From Stomorhina lunata (taxonomy: Eukaryota > Arthropoda > Insecta > Diptera > Rhiniidae), in NCBI GenBank assembly GCA_933228675.1, contig OW121740.1:38919492-38983491 (forward strand): a stretch of 64,000 nt of DNA, read 5' to 3'. The notes below the pieces were generated by a model. That model was given only the letters and a program-made list of their open reading frames with translations. It made no database searches and had not been told where the DNA came from. Shown one piece after another: positions 59,381-64,000 of the stretch. The first letter of the stretch is position 1; each line of letters begins with the position of its first letter. The position numbers and the translations under genes are program-made.

Positions 59381-61010
59381 ATTCAATTTGTTCAAATTGC
59401 TACACATTCGACCTCAATGGGGAAGTCGGGCCTGTCCAACTAAAGCACTTTTGTACATAAATTTAATAATATTTACTTTTTTATTTAGAGACCTGTCATC
59501 TACATTTCAGTTAAACATTTGTAACTGTTGAAAAACCTAAAAATATTTGATGTCAATGTTTTTCATATTTCAGTTTCTACATTCCAATTGTCTTGTTAAT
59601 TTATTAGTCGTTCCGGCGACTATCTAATCGACTCAATGACTGTCTATCTGTTTGTTTGACTACTCGTGTATATATTGTATATGTATTTGTCCTTCTGTCA
59701 ATAAATGCATTTATTTAATTGTATTTTTTTAGATACAATTTCAAATGTATTTATTTACTCAATTGTTTAGTTCCATATTAAACTATAGTACGAGTATTGT
59801 TACATTTACTGAAGGCAATTTATCATTAATGAAATTTGTAATGCACAAAATTAAACATTTTTTGATATTTCTGCCAGGGGAGGGTATACTGTACAACGTT
59901 TGTGCTGAAAATTATAGAGCCCAAAGAATAAGATCTAACATTCGTTTAAGGTATGTCTTTCTAAAGTGATTTTCTAAGATCAATAATTTTGTTTGCTAGA
60001 AATTTGTTTAAATATAATGCCTTAGTGCTTCCAAAAAACTCTGTTCTTAACCCATTGTGCCTTTAGGTCTAAATTCATCCTCCATTTATTAATTTTAATT
60101 TGAAAACAACAAACGCTTCCAAATCTCCATGATTTGTATGCAAAGGAAAGGAAAATGTTGTCATATTATTCACCATGGATTTTATATTTAATATTTATTT
60201 ATTTATTTTCTTTTGCGAAAACAGATTTCAAAGGGTCACGTTTTGTATAAATTACAATATTTTTTCCATTTCAATTTTTTTCCTTCAATTCTGCGGAAAC
60301 GAAAATATCCAGCGAGTGGAGCGTGAAAAAATCAAGGAAAAATATAAATTGTATGCCAATTTTATTTATTTATGTGGATTTTTTTTTATACGAATAAATA
60401 TTGACTTGTGTGAAACTTGATTTCATTTATAACTCATGCATGCATTTCAGTCATTTCAGTTTTAACATGAAACAGAATGTCAAAATATATTGAAAAACAG
60501 AAAAAATCACATTCACAACTCCCTTCCAACCATCCATCCATCCTTTTAAAACGAAATGACGAAAATTTATCTAATAAATTTCGTTTAGGAAATGAAATTG
60601 AAGTAACAGCATGACGATGATGAATACGATTACATATTTGCCTTAAATTAATCAATATGCTCTAAAAATAAATAAAAAAAATTCTAGGAATTGTTATAAC
60701 AAACTAATTTTTTTATTCTCTAAAATTTTAAATGAAATATTTTGAAAGATAGTAAAAGAGTTTAGGGGACATCAAAATAAATGACCCTTTAAAGAAAATA
60801 AATGACAATTGGAAACATGTGCTAAGCGAGTCTGTCCTTCTTAGAAAACAAGCAAAACCACGAACAAAACCATTAACTTTTTCAAATATTTTGATAAAAT
60901 CCAACTTCATATAAATATAACTACATAAATTTTATACATAAACTAAGACTGATTCATATCCAGCTGTTTTATAAGATGAAACCGTCCTCAAAACTAGCAA
61001 AAACTATTTG
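59381..61010. other. No supported gene; small repeat A scrap
   Basis: GGGGAGGGTATACTGTACAA with CGTTTGTGCTGA at about 59876-59910 is an inverted end fragment of repeat A. The rest is AT-rich. ORFs at 59745-59969, 60175-60420 and 60434-60655 lack motifs. Confidence 0.5.
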
Positions 61011-61014
61011 ACTC

Positions 61015-62360
61015 ACACTTTTTCTATAGCCAAATTGCTTTAATCATACTTTTTCTTTAGCAAAACCATTTTACTCACACTTGTGCTATAGAAAAACTAT
61101 TTTACTCATTCTTTTTCTATAGAAAAGCTGTTTTCCTCACACTTTTTGAATATAAAATCTGTTTAACAATCTCTTTTTCGCTCAAAAAACTGTTTTACTC
61201 ACACCTTTTCTATAGAAAAACTGTTTTACTCACACTTTTTCTATAGAAAAACTGTTCTACTCACACTTTTTCTATAGAAAAACTGTCTTACTCACACTTT
61301 TTCTATAGAAAAACTGTTTTACTCACACTTTTTCTACAGAAAAAACTGTTTTACTCACACTTTTTCTATAGAAAAAACTGTTTTACTCACACTTTTTCTA
61401 TAGAAAAACTGTTTTACACACACTTTTTCTATTGAAAAACTGTTTTACTCACACCTTTTCTACAGAACAATTGATTTGCTCACAGTTTTTGTTAGAAAAA
61501 ATTGTTTTACTCACATTTTGTTTTATAAAAAAACCGTTTTACTCACACTTTTTCTATAGAAAAACTGTTTTACTCACACTTTTTCTATAGAAAAACTGTT
61601 TTACTCACACTTTTTCTATTGAAAAACTGTTTTACTCACACCTTTTCTACAGAACAATTGATTTGCTCACAGTTTTTGTTAGAAAAAATTGTTTTACTCA
61701 CATTTTGTTTTATAAAAAAACCGTTTTACTCACACTTTTTCTATAGAAAAGCTGTTTTCCTCACACTTTTTGAATATAAAATCTGTTTAACAATCTCTTT
61801 TTCGCTCAAAAAACTGTTTTACTCACACCTTTTCTATAGAAAAACTGTTTTACTCACACTTTTTCTATAGAAAAACTGTTCTACTCACACTTTTTCTATA
61901 GAAAAACTGTCTTACTCACACTTTTTCTATAGAAAAACTGTTCTACTCACACTTTTTCTATAGAAAAACTGTCTTACTCACACTTTTTCTATAGAAAAAC
62001 TGTTTTACTCACACTTTTTCTATAGAAAAACTGTTTTACTCACACTTTTTCTACAGAAAAACTGTTTTACTCACACTTTTTCTATAGAAAAACTGTTTTA
62101 CTCACACTTTTTCTATAGAAAAACTGTTTTACACACACTTTTTCTATTGAAAAACTGTTTTACTCACACCTTTTCTACAGAACAATTGATTTGCTCACAG
62201 TTTTTGTTAGAAAAAATTGTTTTACTCACATTTTGTTTTATAAAAAAAACCGTTTTACTCACACTTTTTCTATAGAAAAACTGTTTTACTCACACTTTTT
62301 CTATAGAAAAACTGTTTTACTCACACTTTTTCTATATGAAAACTATTTTACTCACAATTT
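61015..62360 (+). repeat. 31-bp array, left arm (ACTCACACTTTTTCTATAG family)
   Basis: About 43 units of 31 bp with CACTTTTTCTATAGAAAAAC and TGTTTTACT. A higher-order block marked by ATTGAAAAACTGTTTTACTC, GAACAATTGATTTGCTC and TTTTGTTTTATAAAAAAACC recurs at 61431, 61618 and 62146. A second block (AGAAAAGCTGTTTTCCTCAC, then CTCTTTTTCGCTC) recurs at 61121 and 61745. The ORFs 61619-61870 and 62191-62400 come from the period. Confidence 0.97.
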
Positions 62361-62364
62361 TTTT

Positions 62365-64000
62365 TATCGAAAAAGTGTAAGGAAAACAATTTTTCTATAG
62401 AAAAAGTGTGAGGAAAACAGTTTTTCTATAGAAAAAGTGTGAGGAAAACAGTTTTTCTATAGAAAAAGTGTGAGGAAAACAGCTTTTCTATAGAAAAAGT
62501 GTGAGGAAAACAGTTTTTCTATAGAAAAAGTGTGAGGAAAACAGTTTTTCTATAAAAAAAGTGTGAGGAAAACTGTTTTTTCTATAGAAAAAGTGTGAGA
62601 AAACAGTTTTTTCTATAGAAAAAGTGTGAGGAAAACAGTTTTTCTATAGAAAAAGTGTGAGGAAAACAGTTTTTCTATAGAAAAAGTGTGAGGAAAACAG
62701 TTTTTCTATAGAATAAGTGTGAGGAAAACAGTTTTTCTATAGAAAAAGTGTGAGGAAAACAGTTTTTTCTATAGAAAAAGTGTGAGGAAAACAGCTTTTC
62801 TATAGAAAAAGTGTGAGGAAAACAGTTTTTCTATAGAAAAAGTGTGAGGAAAACAGTTTTTCTATAAAAAAAGTGTGAGGAAAACTGTTTATCTATAGAA
62901 AAAGTGTGAGAAAACAGTTTTTCTATAGAAAAAGTGTGAGGAAAACAATTTTTCTATAGAAAAAGTGTGAGGAAAACAGTTTTTCTATAGAAAAAGTGTG
63001 AGGAAAACAGTTTTTCTATAGAATAAGTGTGAGGAAAACAGTTTTTCTATAGAAAAAGTGTGAGGAAAGCAGGTTTTCTATAAGAAAAGTGTGAGGAAAA
63101 CAGTTTTTCTATAAAAAAATGTGAGGAAAACAGTTTTTCTATAGAAAAAAATGTGAGGAAAACAGTTCTTCTATAGAAAAAGTGTGAGGGAAAACAGTTT
63201 TTCTATAGAAAAAGTGTAAGAAAAACAGTTTTTCTATAGAAAAAGTGTGGGGGAAAACAGTTTTTCTATAGAAAAAGTGTGAGAAAAAGAGTTTTTCTAT
63301 AGAAAAAGTGTGAGGAAAGGAGTTTTTCTATAGAAAAAGTGTGAGGAAAAGAGTTTTTCTATAGAAAAAGTGTGAGGAAAAGAGTTTTTCTATAGAAAAA
63401 GTGTGAGGAAAACAGTTTTTTTTATAGATAAAGTGTGAGGAAAACAGTTTTTCTATAGAAAAAGTGTGAGGAAAACAGTTTTTCTATAGAAAAAGTGTGA
63501 GGAAAACAGTTTTTCTATAGAGAAAGTGTGAGGAAAACAGTTTTTCTATAGAAAAAAGTGTGAGGAAAACGGTTTTTCTACAGAAAAAGTGTGAGGGAAA
63601 CAGTTTTTTCTGTAGAAAAAGTGTAAGGAAAACAGTTTTTTCTATACAAAAAGTGTGAGTAAAACAGTCTTTTTGTTTAAAAAGTGTAAGTAAAATAGTT
63701 CTTCTGTAGAAAAAGTGTGAGTAAAACAGTTTTTTCTGTAGAAAAAGTGTGAGTAAAATAGTTTTTCAATAGAAAAAGGTTGAGTAAAACAGTTTTTCTG
63801 TAGAAAAAGTATGAGTAATAAAGTTTTTCTATAGAAAAAGTGTGAGTAAATGGTTTTTCTAAAAAAAGTGTGAGTAAAATAGTTTTTCTTTACAAAAAGT
63901 GTGAGTAAAACAGTATTTCTATAGAAAATTATGAGTAATGCAACTTTTCTACAGAAAAGGTGTAAGTAAGACAGTTTGCCTTTAGAAAAAACTTAGGCAA
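62365..64000 (-). repeat. 31-bp array, right arm, opposite strand
   Basis: About 52 units reading CAGTTTTTCTATAGAAAAAG and TGTGAGGAAAA, the reverse complement of the left-arm unit. From 62380 to about 63610 nearly all units have GAGGAAAAC. From about 63650 to the window edge they have GAGTAAAAC, the form that pairs with the left arm. A block of about 312 bp (AACAGCTTTTCTATAG and CTATAAAAAAAGTGTGAGG) recurs at 62481 and 62793. The array probably continues past 64000. Confidence 0.96.

Noticed and set aside
61619..62400. ORFs with FYRKTVLLT repeats
   Set aside because: They come from the ACTCACACTTTTTCTATAG array; no unique sequence is involved.

Overview
The window looks like non-coding nuclear DNA of a higher fly (Diptera, probably a calyptrate). 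It is very AT-rich and has no bacterial-style gene density. It carries mariner and LINE remnants of insect type, TATA-plus-initiator and polypyrimidine-AG splice signals, and huge tandem arrays. The organism call is an inference from the repeat content. No well-known host gene is visible. Only two pieces look like possible host coding sequence: a 67-codon ORF with its own TATA box (3937-4140, +) and a possible last exon (32660-32850, -).

Layout. 1.5-2.9 kb: mariner copy 1. 3.9-5.0 kb: small ORF followed by a 725-bp foldback element. 5.8-8.5 kb: short arrays and a broken RNase-H-type LINE interrupted by a dispersed repeat. 8.5-10.5 kb: a 5'-truncated LINE on the minus strand. 11.7-14.6 kb: a 2.9-kb array of 28-bp units that switches strand in the middle. 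15.9-17.2 kb: mariner copy 2. 17.4-25.5 kb: nested MITEs, dispersed repeats, transposase remnants, a 1.3-kb foldback element and a (CAGA)n tract. 26.5-31.6 kb: a degenerate 17-18-bp repeat, then a 4.1-kb array of 31-bp units. 32.7-32.9 kb: the candidate exon. 32.9-37.6 kb: two more 31/32-bp arrays. 39.0-43.1 kb: a hairpin-ended inverted-repeat element with ~132-bp tandem units, an inverted second copy of that block, a tRNA-like sequence and LINE scraps. 44.0-50.6 kb: three arrays of another 31-bp family, one of them inverted. 53.0-59.4 kb: dispersed repeats, one split by a 1.1-kb element with a visible target duplication. 61.0-64.0 kb: a 31-bp array that again switches strand.

The main discovery is a superfamily of tandem arrays filling over 18 kb of the window. 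Five monomer families have very different variable halves, yet nearly all have a 28- or 31-bp unit and share the self-complementary core TTTCTATAGAAA or its close variant TTTTTATAGRAA. Three of the families occur on both strands, in two cases as head-to-head arrays, giving kilobase-scale palindromes. Higher-order repeats and homogenised centres inside older flanks show repeated local amplification. Whether the shared core reflects common descent, a DNA-binding protein or a mutational process cannot be decided from sequence alone.
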